NCBI RefSeq assembly: GCF_900113185.1
Contig: NZ_FOZD01000001.1
Location: forward strand, 2,046,001 to 2,110,000
Direction of reading: 5' to 3'
Origin: Agromyces sp. CF514
Lineage (GTDB): Bacteria > Actinomycetota > Actinomycetes > Actinomycetales > Microbacteriaceae
Length of the DNA: 64,000 nt
In this document: piece after piece, positions 1-9,117 of the stretch
How the letters are laid out: every line of letters starts with the position of its first letter
Numbering within the stretch: the stretch's first letter is position 1
Made by a program: the position numbers and the translations under genes
Notes under the pieces: generated by a model
The model's database searches: none
What the model was told of the DNA's origin: nothing
What the model saw: the letters and a program-made list of their open reading frames with translations, nothing else

Positions 1-385
1 CGTGAACCGTGATGGCGTAGATCACGAGCACGTCGATCGCGATGACGATGAGCGACCACCACGGTTGCGCCGGGATGAGGAAGAGCTGTCCGAGGGCGCT
101 GAGGCTCGCGATGATCACGGCGAGCACGCGGGCCCAGGTCGCACCGCTGAACAGCGCGAAACCGGTGATCGCCAGGAGCGCGCCGATGATGAGGTTCCAC
201 CAGCCCCACCCGGTCAGGTCGAACAGCACCAGGCCGCCCTCGCCGATGACGTAGTAGTAGTTGGAGCCGATCAGGGCGATGGAGCCCTGGATGATGCTGA
301 ACAGGCCGTTCAGGAGGATGACGACGGCCGCGAAGCCGACCCACCCGACCCAACCGGACATCCCCTTGGTTTCGGTATCACTCAT
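1..385 (-). CDS. Small multi-pass membrane protein, DUF7144-like (3' end cut by window edge)
   Basis: The protein begins MSDTETKGMSGWVGW and runs off the left edge after about 128 residues. It has four hydrophobic segments (about residues 10-40, 48-66, 70-95 and 105-128) and many Trp and Gly residues. The start ATG at 385 has a clear Shine-Dalgarno (AAGGGGA) 7 nt upstream. Composition and layout resemble the actinobacterial DUF7144 family of small membrane proteins, whose function is not known to me. The next gene on this strand starts at 1641, about 150 bp beyond its own stop, so this gene probably has its own promoter. Confidence 0.7.
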   Translation of the reverse strand, partial: MSDTETKGMSGWVGWVGFAAVVILLNGLFSIIQGSIALIGSNYYYVIGEGGLVLFDLTGWGWWNLIIGALLAITGFALFSGATWARVLAVIIASLSALGQLFLIPAQPWWSLIVIAIDVLVIYAITVH

Positions 386-534
386 TGCGGTATCCCCTTA
401 CTCGTAGGTGACCCCCGCGCGACGCCATCGTCGGCGATTGGCCGAACAGTATCGTCGCCCGACGCTCGAAGACAAGGACCTCAGCGCGTGGCGCGAGGAT
501 GTCTCGGACCAGCCGGTCGCGCCGGCTGCCTGGC

Positions 535-1641
535 TCATCCGATCCGCGTCATCCCGACGAAGGCCATCTGCGACTGCGAGTCGTTGAGGCAGGTCTGGTA
601 CAGCAGGTCGAATCCGCCCGGGATGTCGTTCGAATCGGCGGTCGCGCCGTCGAGCACCGCGGCGATGCCCTCGACCCGGTAGCGCCCCGAGATCACGCCG
701 CTCATGTCGACGATCGCACCCGACCAGGTCGGGAATCCGGCGCCGCCGCAGTGCCAGTGCTCGCCGACGACCCGAACGCCGTAGGTGCCGGAGAGATCCA
801 CTCCGCCTGCGCAGGCGTCGAGCTCGGCCTGGAATCCGCTGGTCCAGACGTACTCGGTCCAGTCGGCCGATGCCGGGCCGGGTGTCGCCGTCGCCACGGG
901 CGTGTCGGTTCCGCCGTCGCCCCCGTCGTCCCGGCCTTCGAGTGCGGACTCGGATGCCGCGGCATCCGCGGCGGCCTGCGCGGCAGCGGCCGCCGCGCGT
1001 TCCTCGGCGAGTCGGGCCTCCTCGGCCAGGCGGTCCTGTTCGAGCTGCCATGCCGCGACCGCTTCGTCGAGGAGGGCGATCGAGCTCGCGGCGGCGTCCG
1101 CGTCCGCATCGAGCGTGGTCGTCGCCTCGTCGAGGGTCTCGGCGAGCGAGGATGCCGAACCCGATGCCCGGACGACCTCCGCCGCGTGTCCGACCGTCAG
1201 GCCGTCGTGCAGGGCCGCCCGCGTCGACTCCACCGTCGAATGCAGACGATCGACGAGCTCTCGGAGTTGATCGGCGGCCGCATCGTCGAGCGTGCGACCC
1301 GCTGCGGCCTCGAGTGCGGCCTCGCCCTCGGCGACGGCATCCGTCGCACCTCGGAGCGATGCCGCGACCCGTGCCACGCGCTCGGGCGTCGCGATGATCA
1401 GGATGCTCGGATGCACCCGCAGATCCGCTTCCGCGTGCTCGACCGGGGCGACGGCCTCGGCGACCACGGTCGATGCCGACGCCTCCCGCACGGACGGCCG
1501 ATCCGATGCCAGGGCCGCATCGCCGATCACCCCGACCAGCGAGAGGGCGACGACGATCGAGACGGCCCAGATTCCCGATGCTCGCAACGCTCCGCGACGT
1601 CGGAGCCCTCGTGCCGACCCAGAATCGATCACGCTCGCCAT
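535..1641 (-). CDS. Secreted or membrane-anchored coiled-coil protein of unknown function
   Basis: The protein is about 368 aa. The N terminus is basic and followed by one hydrophobic helix (IWAVSIVVALSLVGVIG), consistent with a signal peptide or anchor. The middle (about residues 70-260) is Ala/Glu/Arg-rich and predicted to be helical coiled coil. A short Gly/Asp/Thr/Pro linker leads to a compact C-terminal domain of about 110 residues with three cysteines and a HWHCGG motif. I recognise no family. I chose ATG 1641 over a TTG at 1701 because GGGGGG lies next to it and the extra 20 residues look non-coding. A possible -10 (TAGCGT, minus strand, 1713-1718) lies upstream. Confidence 0.6.
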   Translation of the reverse strand: MASVIDSGSARGLRRRGALRASGIWAVSIVVALSLVGVIGDAALASDRPSVREASASTVVAEAVAPVEHAEADLRVHPSILIIATPERVARVAASLRGATDAVAEGEAALEAAAGRTLDDAAADQLRELVDRLHSTVESTRAALHDGLTVGHAAEVVRASGSASSLAETLDEATTTLDADADAAASSIALLDEAVAAWQLEQDRLAEEARLAEERAAAAAAQAAADAAASESALEGRDDGGDGGTDTPVATATPGPASADWTEYVWTSGFQAELDACAGGVDLSGTYGVRVVGEHWHCGGAGFPTWSGAIVDMSGVISGRYRVEGIAAVLDGATADSNDIPGGFDLLYQTCLNDSQSQMAFVGMTRIG

Positions 1642-1805
1642 CCCCCCGATGGAAAGGGGGCTGCGTCGCGACCCGAGAACGGGCTGCGGCGACTCCCCCA
1701 AGTCGTGGGGCCAACGCTAGTGCACCCGGCCGCCGACCTTCGGGGTGCCGGCTCAGCGTGTTCGGCCCGAGGGTCGCTCGGCGCGCATCGCGTCGCCGAG
1801 GACGT

Positions 1806-4526
1806 TCAGGCCCGGTGTCCCTTCGTCCGACGACGGACCAGGCCCGCTGCCGCCATCGCGCTCGCGCCCGCGATCATCGCGCCGACCGCCAACGCCGACC
1901 ACTGCGCGCCGTCGAAGCCGCTCTCGGCGAGGCCGGAGTCCGGCGTCGGACCGGGCGTCGGCGTCGGTGTGGGCGTCGGTGCGGGTTGCGTCGCGGTGTT
2001 CTCGAGCTCGATCTCGACCGTGGTGCCCGTCGTCGGCACGAAGGTGACCCAGCCGTCGGCATCGGGCTGCAGCACGGTGCCGTCGACGGTCCAGGTCGGC
2101 GACCCCCAGACGACGCCGGGGACGTCGGGCTGCGCGGCCTCTCGCGCCGACACGGGAACCCCGGTGGGCAGGCCGTCACGAGTCACGGGAACGCCGGCCG
2201 TCACCTCGGTCGTGATGATCGGGCCGTTGGAGATGCGGTACTCGATCGGGAACGCCGTGTCGGCCGGAACGAGGTCCGAACCGGGCCCCGTCACCGTCTT
2301 CACGACCGAGAGGGAGCCGAAGCCGTCCATGGTGTTCGTCAGCGAGAGCGAGACGGTCGTCCCGGGCATGACGACGAAGGTGATGTTCCCGTCGGCGTCG
2401 GGCACCTGCGGCGAACCGTCGACCGTCCATCCGGGCGCGCCCCACTCGACACCCGGGATCTCGGGCAGCTCGCCCTCGCGTACGGTCACCACGGTGCCCG
2501 CGGGGAGCGGCGGGAAGGTGATCGCCTCCGAAGCGGGGATCTCGGTCGTCTGTTCCCCGCCGCCGTCGAGCGTGTAGATCAGCGGGAACATCGTGCCATC
2601 GGGCAGGGCGCTCGATCCGTCACCCGCGACCGTCTTCGAGATCGCGATCCAGCCGACGGCGTCGGCTTCGTTCGTGAGCTGCACGGCGATGGTCTCGCCG
2701 CCGACCAGCGTGAACGTGACGTCGCCGTTCGCATCGGGCTCGACGGGCACGCCGTCGACGGTCCAGACGGGCGTGCCCCACGTGATGCCCTCGACCTCGG
2801 GGAACTCGATCTCGCCGATCGTCACGGCGTCGCCGGCCTCGAGGTCGGCGACGACCGCAGGATCGTCGGGCGAGACCGTCAGGCCGATCGGGTCGCCGCC
2901 GTTCACGGTGTAGCTCAGGGTGAACTCCGCGCCCGACGGCACCGCAGTGTCGCCGGAGCCGGTGAGCTGCTTCGACACGCTGAAGCCCGCGGGGATCGGG
3001 GCGGCCGTGTCGGTCACGACCAGCTCGGTCGTCGGATGCGTCCCGTCGATGACGAAGGTGGTGTCGCCGTCCCACGTCACGTCTGTCCAGGCGAGGTCGG
3101 GTGGCAGCACGTCGTCGTCGGGCGGGACCTCGAAGAGCGCGATCCGGGTGCCGAACGGGAACTGCACGTCGGGCGACGCCGGTGTTCCGTCCGGGCTCAG
3201 TTCGAGCACGCCGGTCGAACGGGTGCCGTCGGGGGCCAGGGCCACATAGCGCACCTGGAAGGTCGTTCCGGGGGCGACGTCGCCCGGTGCGACCCCCGAG
3301 AGCTCCTTCGCGACCGAGAACGTGCCCTCCTCGACCGGCGTGTCGCACGGGAGGGCTCCGGCGAACAGGTACGAGTGCACCTCGCCGCCGAGGATGGTGA
3401 CGTCGTTCGCGATGATCTGGCCGTCCCACGGCTGGGCCGAGATGGTCACGTTCGCGTCGGGAGCGTAGATCGAGCCGTCACCGCGCCCCCCGGTGCTGAT
3501 GGTGACCGCGCCGGTCACCTCCGATAGGTCCCAGACGGTGTACGGCGAGTAGGTGCCCTCGGGGTCGATCGCGGGCGGCATGATCGTCGTGGTGCCCGCG
3601 GCGACGTGGATCACGAGCGGATTCAGGGGGCCGGGCGTGCCGTCCGAGAACTGCAGCAGGCTCGCACCCTCGATGTCGGCGTACTGGAGCACGTTCGGCT
3701 GGTCGGGCGAGAGCGGCCCGAGCACGATCCGATCGCCGGCGTCCTCGAGGATCTCGACGGGGTGGCCCACGAGCTGCGTCGGGTCGACGACGTTCGCGAA
3801 GCACTCGTCGATCTCGTCCTGGTTCGCGTCGGCACTGGCCTGCACGTAGTCGGCGACGATCGCCCGTGAGTCGGCGCCGGTCTCGTACGTGAAGATGCTG
3901 CCGTCGCCCGCCGAGGTCCCAGGGGGGTTCGCGTCGTCGGGGTAGTCCTGGTTCTGCGCGTCGATGAGCGGCGGGTCGTCGGTGCCCGCGGTGCGCGCAT
4001 AGCGCAGCCAGTCGCCGCGCGTGAACGAGACGAACGGCGCGGCGCGGTCGACGATCTTCAGGTCGCCGACCTGCGACGGCTCGGTCGCACCCAGACTCGT
4101 GATCTGCACGCGACCCTGGTTGTTGGCGGGGTCGGAGGCGTAGTCGCCGATGAGCACCCGGGTCGGGTCGCCGTCGACCGTCGGCAGCACGTAGGAGCCC
4201 GTTCCGGCGATGACGTGGGCGAACTGGTAGGTCGCGCTGTGCGTGAGTCGCAGGCGCTCGCCCACCGCGATGCTGCCCTCGAACTCGGAGTTGCCGAGCG
4301 TCGCGTTGCCCTGCGCGTAGACGGTGTAGCCGCCCGCGAGCGTCAGCGGGTTCACGGCCGAGGTGCCGGGCGCGAGCACGACCGCGCTCCTGGCTGGCAG
4401 CACCTTCGACGCCACGGCGGAGACTGAGGCCGAGGCGGATCCGGGTATCGCGGCGAGTGCGACACCGCCCGCAAGCAACGCCGCGGCCATCACCGCGAGA
4501 GGTGCGAACCACCGACGTGCGTGCAT
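1806..4526 (-). CDS. Sortase-anchored choice-of-anchor-A adhesin with DUF5979 repeats
   Basis: The protein is 906 aa. It has an N-terminal signal peptide (MHARRWFAPLAVMAAALLAG) and a choice-of-anchor-A domain (about residues 45-395). Three full and one partial DUF5979-type repeats follow (about 400-840), each starting FSV(S/A)K-L-G and ending in a V.L.NEA-like strand. A Pro/Thr spacer, the sorting signal LAESG (about 866-870), a hydrophobic helix and a basic tail RRRTKGHRA complete it. Known for the families: DUF5979 repeats form stalks and LAxTG-like signals are substrates of class E-type sortases. Inference: a wall-attached stalk adhesin or pilin-like protein. No sortase gene is visible in the window. 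Start ATG 4526 has GGAG upstream. Confidence 0.85.
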   Translation of the reverse strand: MHARRWFAPLAVMAAALLAGGVALAAIPGSASASVSAVASKVLPARSAVVLAPGTSAVNPLTLAGGYTVYAQGNATLGNSEFEGSIAVGERLRLTHSATYQFAHVIAGTGSYVLPTVDGDPTRVLIGDYASDPANNQGRVQITSLGATEPSQVGDLKIVDRAAPFVSFTRGDWLRYARTAGTDDPPLIDAQNQDYPDDANPPGTSAGDGSIFTYETGADSRAIVADYVQASADANQDEIDECFANVVDPTQLVGHPVEILEDAGDRIVLGPLSPDQPNVLQYADIEGASLLQFSDGTPGPLNPLVIHVAAGTTTIMPPAIDPEGTYSPYTVWDLSEVTGAVTISTGGRGDGSIYAPDANVTISAQPWDGQIIANDVTILGGEVHSYLFAGALPCDTPVEEGTFSVAKELSGVAPGDVAPGTTFQVRYVALAPDGTRSTGVLELSPDGTPASPDVQFPFGTRIALFEVPPDDDVLPPDLAWTDVTWDGDTTFVIDGTHPTTELVVTDTAAPIPAGFSVSKQLTGSGDTAVPSGAEFTLSYTVNGGDPIGLTVSPDDPAVVADLEAGDAVTIGEIEFPEVEGITWGTPVWTVDGVPVEPDANGDVTFTLVGGETIAVQLTNEADAVGWIAISKTVAGDGSSALPDGTMFPLIYTLDGGGEQTTEIPASEAITFPPLPAGTVVTVREGELPEIPGVEWGAPGWTVDGSPQVPDADGNITFVVMPGTTVSLSLTNTMDGFGSLSVVKTVTGPGSDLVPADTAFPIEYRISNGPIITTEVTAGVPVTRDGLPTGVPVSAREAAQPDVPGVVWGSPTWTVDGTVLQPDADGWVTFVPTTGTTVEIELENTATQPAPTPTPTPTPGPTPDSGLAESGFDGAQWSALAVGAMIAGASAMAAAGLVRRRTKGHRA

Positions 4527-4661
4527 GCAGACTCCATCCCCGGTCCCGTGCGACGACCGGTCACCCGGATCGTCGACGGCCTCGGGTGTCGCGGTCGCTC
4601 ACCTCATGAAAGCACATCGGGGTCGCCGTGGGCAGGTGGCGTGGTGCTCGACCCGCGTGGG

Positions 4662-5591
4662 TCAGCCGGCGTTGCCGAGTGCCGCGAGCACACGCGGCGC
4701 GGCACCGCCGAGGTTGTACCGCTCGGCGAAGCGGTCGAACGCCGCGCGACGGTCGTCGTCGAGCGGACGGAGCGTCGCGTCGAACTCGCCGAGCTGCAGG
4801 TCGCGTACGACCTCGACGACCTTCGGGGCCACGTCGAGGTAGGCCGCGGCATCCGAGATGCGAGCGCGCATGGTCGCCGAGAGCGGCACGGATGCGTCGG
4901 CCGCGGCCGCACGGATGCCGTCGAGGTCGACGAAGTCGCGCAGGAGGGTCGCGGCGGTCTTCTCGCCGATGCCCTTCACTCCTGGCAGTCCGTCGGAGGC
5001 GTCGCCGCGCAGGGCCGCGAAGTCGGCGTACTGCTGCGGGAGCACCGCGTACTTGGCGACGACGGACGCGTCGGTGAGCACTTCGAGCTTGCTCATGCCG
5101 CGCGCGGTGTAGATCACGCGCACGTCGCGGGCGTCGTCGATGAGCTGGAACAGGTCGCGGTCGCCCGTGACCACGTCGACGGGTACGGTCGCCTGCGTCG
5201 CGAGGCTGCCGATGACGTCGTCGGCCTCGTGCTCGGCCGCGCCGACGATCGGGATGCCGAGGATGCCGAGCACCTCGCGGATGAGCGGGATCTGCACGAC
5301 GAGCGGATCGGGCGTCTCTTCGACGTCGGCTGCGTCGGCGACGACCTCGACGACGCGGTGCGCCTTGTAGCTCGGGATCAGGTCGACGCGCCAGGCGGGC
5401 CGCCAGTCGTCGTCCCAGCAGGCGACGAGCCGGGTCGGCTCGTAGTCGGTCACGAGCCTCGAGATGATGTCGAGCAGCCCGCGCACGGCGTTCACGGGCG
5501 TGCCGTCGGCGGCCTTCAGTGAATCCGGCACGCCGTAGAACGCGCGGAAGTAGAGCGAGGCGGTGTCGAGGAGCATCAGGCGATCGGTCAC
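4662..5591 (-). CDS. Stand-alone 5'-3' exonuclease (PolI N-terminal domain type, XNI-like)
   Basis: The protein is about 309 aa and matches the 5'-nuclease domain of DNA polymerase I. It starts MLLDTASLYFRAFYGVPDS, with the catalytic acidic clusters ACWDDD and EHEADDVIGSLA, VVTGDRDLFQLID, and the helix-hairpin-helix GDASDGLPGVKGIGEKTAATLL. No polymerase domain follows, so it is a free exonuclease of the kind many actinobacteria carry beside full-length PolA. Expected role: flap or RNA-primer removal. GTG 5591 is preferred to an upstream start at 5633 because AGGA sits 6 nt before it and homology begins right after it. Confidence 0.9.
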   Translation of the reverse strand: MTDRLMLLDTASLYFRAFYGVPDSLKAADGTPVNAVRGLLDIISRLVTDYEPTRLVACWDDDWRPAWRVDLIPSYKAHRVVEVVADAADVEETPDPLVVQIPLIREVLGILGIPIVGAAEHEADDVIGSLATQATVPVDVVTGDRDLFQLIDDARDVRVIYTARGMSKLEVLTDASVVAKYAVLPQQYADFAALRGDASDGLPGVKGIGEKTAATLLRDFVDLDGIRAAAADASVPLSATMRARISDAAAYLDVAPKVVEVVRDLQLGEFDATLRPLDDDRRAAFDRFAERYNLGGAAPRVLAALGNAG

Positions 5592-5688
5592 AGGGCGATC
5601 CTGCCACGACCCGCCGTCGGCCACAGCGGGCACTCGCCTCGTGACGGGCGCCTTCGGGCGTCGGATGTCGCGGGCGGGCGGGCGACGG

Positions 5689-6474
5689 TCAGCCGCCGAC
5701 GAGCGGGGCGAAGCCCATCATGCGCAGGCACTCGTACCCGAAGTTCGCGAGGCAGTAGAGGCCGAGCGCCGCGCCGAGCAGGGTCTCGCGGAACGAGCCG
5801 GTGTCGCCGAGCAGCGGCAGCGAGACGTGCCCGCTCGCGAGCCACATTCGGTTGACGACGGGCGTCTCGCGGAACCGCTCGGGCGGGCGGATCACCTGCG
5901 GCCAGAGCACGCTGGGCACGCCGCCGGTCGTCAGGTAGTCGCCGAGCAGGTGCACGACGAACCCGAGCGTCACGGCGAGCGGGAACCAGGCGACCTGCTC
6001 GGGCGCGAACACGACGATGGCGGCGCCGACCGCGGCCCCGGCGACCCAGGCGGCGAACCACGACTTCGCGAAGTCGCGGGCCTTGAGCCCGAAGCACGTG
6101 AGCACGGCCGTGCCGACGCCCGCGCCGATCGCGATCGTGCCGGCGCCCTCGACCGGCACCCGGATGAGCGTGAGCGCCCATGCGAGCACCATGATCACGA
6201 CGACGGCGACCGCGGAATGCGCACCCTGGCGGTGCCCGCCGGAGATCGTGCCGATGGTGCGCGCGGCGAGCCGCCCGAGCACGGGCACCGAGTGAGAGAT
6301 GGTGGCGCTGTGATGGTCGGCGTCGGGCAGCAGCGCCGCGCCGGCGGCGACGGCGGTGCCCGCGAGCACGCCCACGGGGTCGAGCGGGTACACGCCGAGC
6401 CCCAGTACGGGCATCGTGCTGGTCACGGCGATCCACGCGGCGGCGCCGCTCGTGGCGTGGGTGATGCCCATCAT
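5689..6474 (-). CDS. YdjM-type inner-membrane metal-dependent hydrolase
   Basis: The protein is 261 aa with about six hydrophobic segments. It carries the family's metal-binding signatures: MMGITHATSGAAAW at the N terminus, LLPDADHHSA at about residue 50, and GGHRQGAHS at about residue 80. Known: the YdjM (LexA-binding, membrane-bound predicted hydrolase) superfamily has conserved His/Asp residues, and its substrate is poorly defined. The start is one of two adjacent Met codons (6474, 6471) with GGAG upstream. It stands alone between the exonuclease and the biotin operon. Confidence 0.85.
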   Translation of the reverse strand: MMGITHATSGAAAWIAVTSTMPVLGLGVYPLDPVGVLAGTAVAAGAALLPDADHHSATISHSVPVLGRLAARTIGTISGGHRQGAHSAVAVVVIMVLAWALTLIRVPVEGAGTIAIGAGVGTAVLTCFGLKARDFAKSWFAAWVAGAAVGAAIVVFAPEQVAWFPLAVTLGFVVHLLGDYLTTGGVPSVLWPQVIRPPERFRETPVVNRMWLASGHVSLPLLGDTGSFRETLLGAALGLYCLANFGYECLRMMGFAPLVGG

Positions 6475-6619
6475 GGCGTTGGTGCTCCAGGTCGGCGCGG
6501 TGCTCGGCCGATCGGCCGCCGACCAGTCTGCCGGGTGCCCCCGACATCGTGCGGCCGGGCGGGGACGGACGTGCGAGCGGGCGCCGCGGCATCCGCTCGA
6601 CCGAGCGCGGGCGACGGGT

Positions 6620-7213
6620 TCAGTCGTCGAAGCCGCGCGCGGTCAACGCCTCGCCGAGGTGCTCCGCGGTGCGGAGCGCGCGCACGATGACGGGCACCGC
6701 GAGGGCGAGCAGCGAACCCTCGGCACCGCGCGCCCGGCGAGCGTCCATGACCTCGCGCACGAGTTCGGCGAGCAGCGGCACGCAGCGGATCGTGAGTGCG
6801 AGCGCGAGTCCCACCCGGTCGGCGTCCACCCACCTGCGAAATGGCCGCAGCAGCGCCTGCATGGCGTCGAGCGTCTCGCTCACGGGCGTCGTGAGCGTGA
6901 ACAGCGCCGCGAGCGCGACGGCGATGAGCAGCCGCACGGCCATGATCGCGGCGGCCTCCCACCCGCCGAAGATCACCTGCACGGGGACCGCGAACGCGAG
7001 CACCCAGAGGATTGGCACGATCTGCCGCATCGCCAGACGCGCCGGCACGCGCGCGAGCACGAAGAGCAACAGCACGACGCCGGATGCCGCGGCGAGCCAG
7101 GCCGGCGACCCCAGGAGCGCGACCGCCGTGACGAGCACGGCGAGCAGGCCGAGCTTCACGAGTGCGGGCGCGCGGTGCACGATCGACGTGCCGGGATGGA
7201 AGACGCCAATCAC
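6620..7213 (-). CDS. bioN: Energy-coupling factor transmembrane protein BioN (EcfT/CbiQ family)
   Basis: The protein is 197 aa with five or so membrane helices. It has the CbiQ/EcfT pattern near the C terminus, including ARRARGAEGSLL, which corresponds to the conserved A-R-G coupling helices that contact the ATPase. It begins with GTG at 7213 after a GGAG. It lies 25 nt downstream of the ATPase gene and is last in the operon bioY-ligase-thiolase-bioM-bioN. Role: membrane scaffold of the ECF biotin importer, joining the substrate-binding BioY to the ATPase. The biotin assignment rests on bioY in the same operon. Confidence 0.88.
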   Translation of the reverse strand: MIGVFHPGTSIVHRAPALVKLGLLAVLVTAVALLGSPAWLAAASGVVLLLFVLARVPARLAMRQIVPILWVLAFAVPVQVIFGGWEAAAIMAVRLLIAVALAALFTLTTPVSETLDAMQALLRPFRRWVDADRVGLALALTIRCVPLLAELVREVMDARRARGAEGSLLALAVPVIVRALRTAEHLGEALTARGFDD

Positions 7214-7238
7214 GATCGTGGCTCCGAGCCTGCGCCGC

Positions 7239-7919
7239 TCATGCGATCAGTGCCCGATACGCGTCGAGCGCGACCCCCGGCACGTCGTCGGCCACCACGC
7301 GTCCGTCCTCCATGACGATCACGCGGTCGAAGTCCTCGAGCAGCTCGAGCTGGTGGCTGACGACGACGAGCTGCTGCTCGAGGCCCGCGAAGTGGCCGGC
7401 GATGAGCCGCGCGTTGCGGGCGTCGAGCAGGGTCGTGGGCTCGTCGGCGACGACGATCTCGGGCCGTGCGACGAGCACGGCGGCGATCGCGAGCAGCTGC
7501 TTCTGCCCGCCCGAGAGCCGGTGCGCCGGACGGTCGGCGAGGTCGGTGAGCCCGAAGCGGTCGAGCACCGCATCGACGCGAGCTGCGGCATCCGCCTTCT
7601 CGAGCTTGTGGCGTCGCAGGGTGAACGCGACGTCCTCGCGCACGGTGGGCATGACGATCTGGTTGTCGGCGTTCGTGAAGACGAAGCCGACCCGGCGGCG
7701 CACGTCTCGCGCCCGCCGGGAGACGTCGAGCCCGTCGACGAGCACGCGCCCCGTCGTCGGCGTGACGAGACCGTTGATCATGCGGGCGAGGGTCGACTTG
7801 CCCGAGCCGTTGGCCCCGACGATGCCGATGCGCCGCTCGGTCAGCACGAGCGACACGTCGTCGACCACGCGCTCGGCGCCGAAGTCGTGGCTGACGCCCT
7901 CGAAGGCGATCACGGTCAT
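7239..7919 (-). CDS. bioM: ECF transporter ATP-binding protein BioM
   Basis: The protein is 226 aa, a compact ABC ATPase. It has Walker A GANGSGKST, Q-loop FVFTNADNQ, signature LSGGQKQ, Walker B IVVADEP and the H-loop VVSHQ. The TNADNQ Q-loop is typical of ECF ATPases. It begins at ATG 7919 with GGAG upstream, 46 nt after the thiolase stop. Role: powers biotin import by BioY together with BioN. Its separation from bioY by two enzyme genes is discussed as a finding. Confidence 0.92.
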   Translation of the reverse strand: MTVIAFEGVSHDFGAERVVDDVSLVLTERRIGIVGANGSGKSTLARMINGLVTPTTGRVLVDGLDVSRRARDVRRRVGFVFTNADNQIVMPTVREDVAFTLRRHKLEKADAAARVDAVLDRFGLTDLADRPAHRLSGGQKQLLAIAAVLVARPEIVVADEPTTLLDARNARLIAGHFAGLEQQLVVVSHQLELLEDFDRVIVMEDGRVVADDVPGVALDAYRALIA

Positions 7920-7965
7920 GCGGTGTGCTCCTGCTCGGTCCGGATGCGGTTGCGGGTTCGGGCCC

Positions 7966-9117
7966 TCATGCGAGCCGCTCCACGATCATCGCGACGCCCT
8001 GGCCGCCGCCGATCGAGCAGGCCGCGAGGCCGGGGCGGTCGTCGTCGGACGCCGCCGCCATGCGGGCGGCGATCCGCACGAGTAGCACTGCTCCGGATGC
8101 CCCCCACGGGTGCCCGAGGGCGATGGCGCCGCCGTCGCCGCTGATGAGGCGCTCGTCGAGGCCGAGTTCGTCGCTCACGGCGAGCACCTGTGCGGCGAAC
8201 GCCTCGGTGATCTCGACGAAGCCGAGATCGCGGGCGTCGAGCCCCGCGCGGGCGAGGGCCGCACGCGCGGCGGGCGCGGCGCCGAGGCCGGGCAGGGCGG
8301 GGTCGCCGCCGGCGACGGCCACGGCGCGGATGCGCATCGCCGGCAGTCCGAGCTCGCGCGCGACCTGCTCGGTGGTCACGGCCATCGCGGCCGCGCCGTC
8401 GGAGAACCCGCACGAGTTGCCGGCCGTGACGGTAGCGTCGGGAGCCGACGAGAACGCGGGTGCGAAGCGCGCGAGGCGCTCGACGGCCAGGCTCGCACGC
8501 GGACGGTCGTCGCGGTCGACGCCGTCGACCGGCACGAGCTCGGCGTCGAAGACGCCCGAGTCGCGAGCGGATGCCGCGAGCCGATGCGACCGCGCCGCCC
8601 AGGCGTCCTGCCTGGCCCGGGTGATGCCGCGCACCGCTGCGAGGTGATCGGCCGCGGGCCCCATGTCGGGATCGGGCAGGCCGGGGGGAGCGAAGGGCGC
8701 GCGCGTGTACCGCTCGCCCGACTCGGGCCACGTGCGGTGCGGGGCGGTCGAGGCCGACTCGGCGCCGCCCGCGAGCACGAGCCGGGCGTCGCCGGCCTTG
8801 ACGCGCGATGCGGCCTGGAGCACGGCGTCGAGCCCCGAGCCGCACTGCCGGTCGACCGTGACGCCCGGAACCTCGTCGCCGAGGCCCGCGCGAAGTGCGG
8901 CGACCCGCGCGACGTCGCCGCCGGGGCCCATGCAGTTGCCGAGCACCACGTCGTCGATCGGCACGCCGGCGGGTGCGACGAGCCGCGCGACCTCGGTCAG
9001 GACGGGCGCCGCGAGCGCATCGACGGTGTGCGAGGCGAACCCGCGACCTGCGGTGCCGATCGCAGTGCGCCTGGCGGCGACGATCACGGGCGGGCCGGGC
9101 GCCATGGCGCCGCTCAC
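7966..9117 (-). CDS. Thiolase-family acyl-CoA acetyltransferase in the biotin operon (YhfS-like)
   Basis: The protein is about 383 aa with all thiolase landmarks: nucleophilic Cys in DRQCGSGLD, the Asn region EITEAFAAQ, His in GGAIALGHPWGASGA, and the C-terminal Cys in ACSIGGGQG. It should catalyse Claisen condensation or thiolysis of an acyl-CoA. It starts with GTG 9117, whose bases overlap the TGA of the upstream ligase (GTGA) and which has GGAG 6 nt before it; an in-frame ATG at 9105 is the alternative. Translational coupling to the ligase and its place between bioY and bioM suggest a role in biotin-precursor or pimelate-type metabolism rather than general fat oxidation. That is an inference. 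Confidence 0.88.
   Translation of the reverse strand: MSGAMAPGPPVIVAARRTAIGTAGRGFASHTVDALAAPVLTEVARLVAPAGVPIDDVVLGNCMGPGGDVARVAALRAGLGDEVPGVTVDRQCGSGLDAVLQAASRVKAGDARLVLAGGAESASTAPHRTWPESGERYTRAPFAPPGLPDPDMGPAADHLAAVRGITRARQDAWAARSHRLAASARDSGVFDAELVPVDGVDRDDRPRASLAVERLARFAPAFSSAPDATVTAGNSCGFSDGAAAMAVTTEQVARELGLPAMRIRAVAVAGGDPALPGLGAAPAARAALARAGLDARDLGFVEITEAFAAQVLAVSDELGLDERLISGDGGAIALGHPWGASGAVLLVRIAARMAAASDDDRPGLAACSIGGGQGVAMIVERLA

Noticed and set aside
6505..6518. 14-bp palindrome CGGCCGATCGGCCG upstream of the ydjM-like gene
   Set aside because: Such GC palindromes occur by chance at this base composition, and the position relative to a promoter is unclear.
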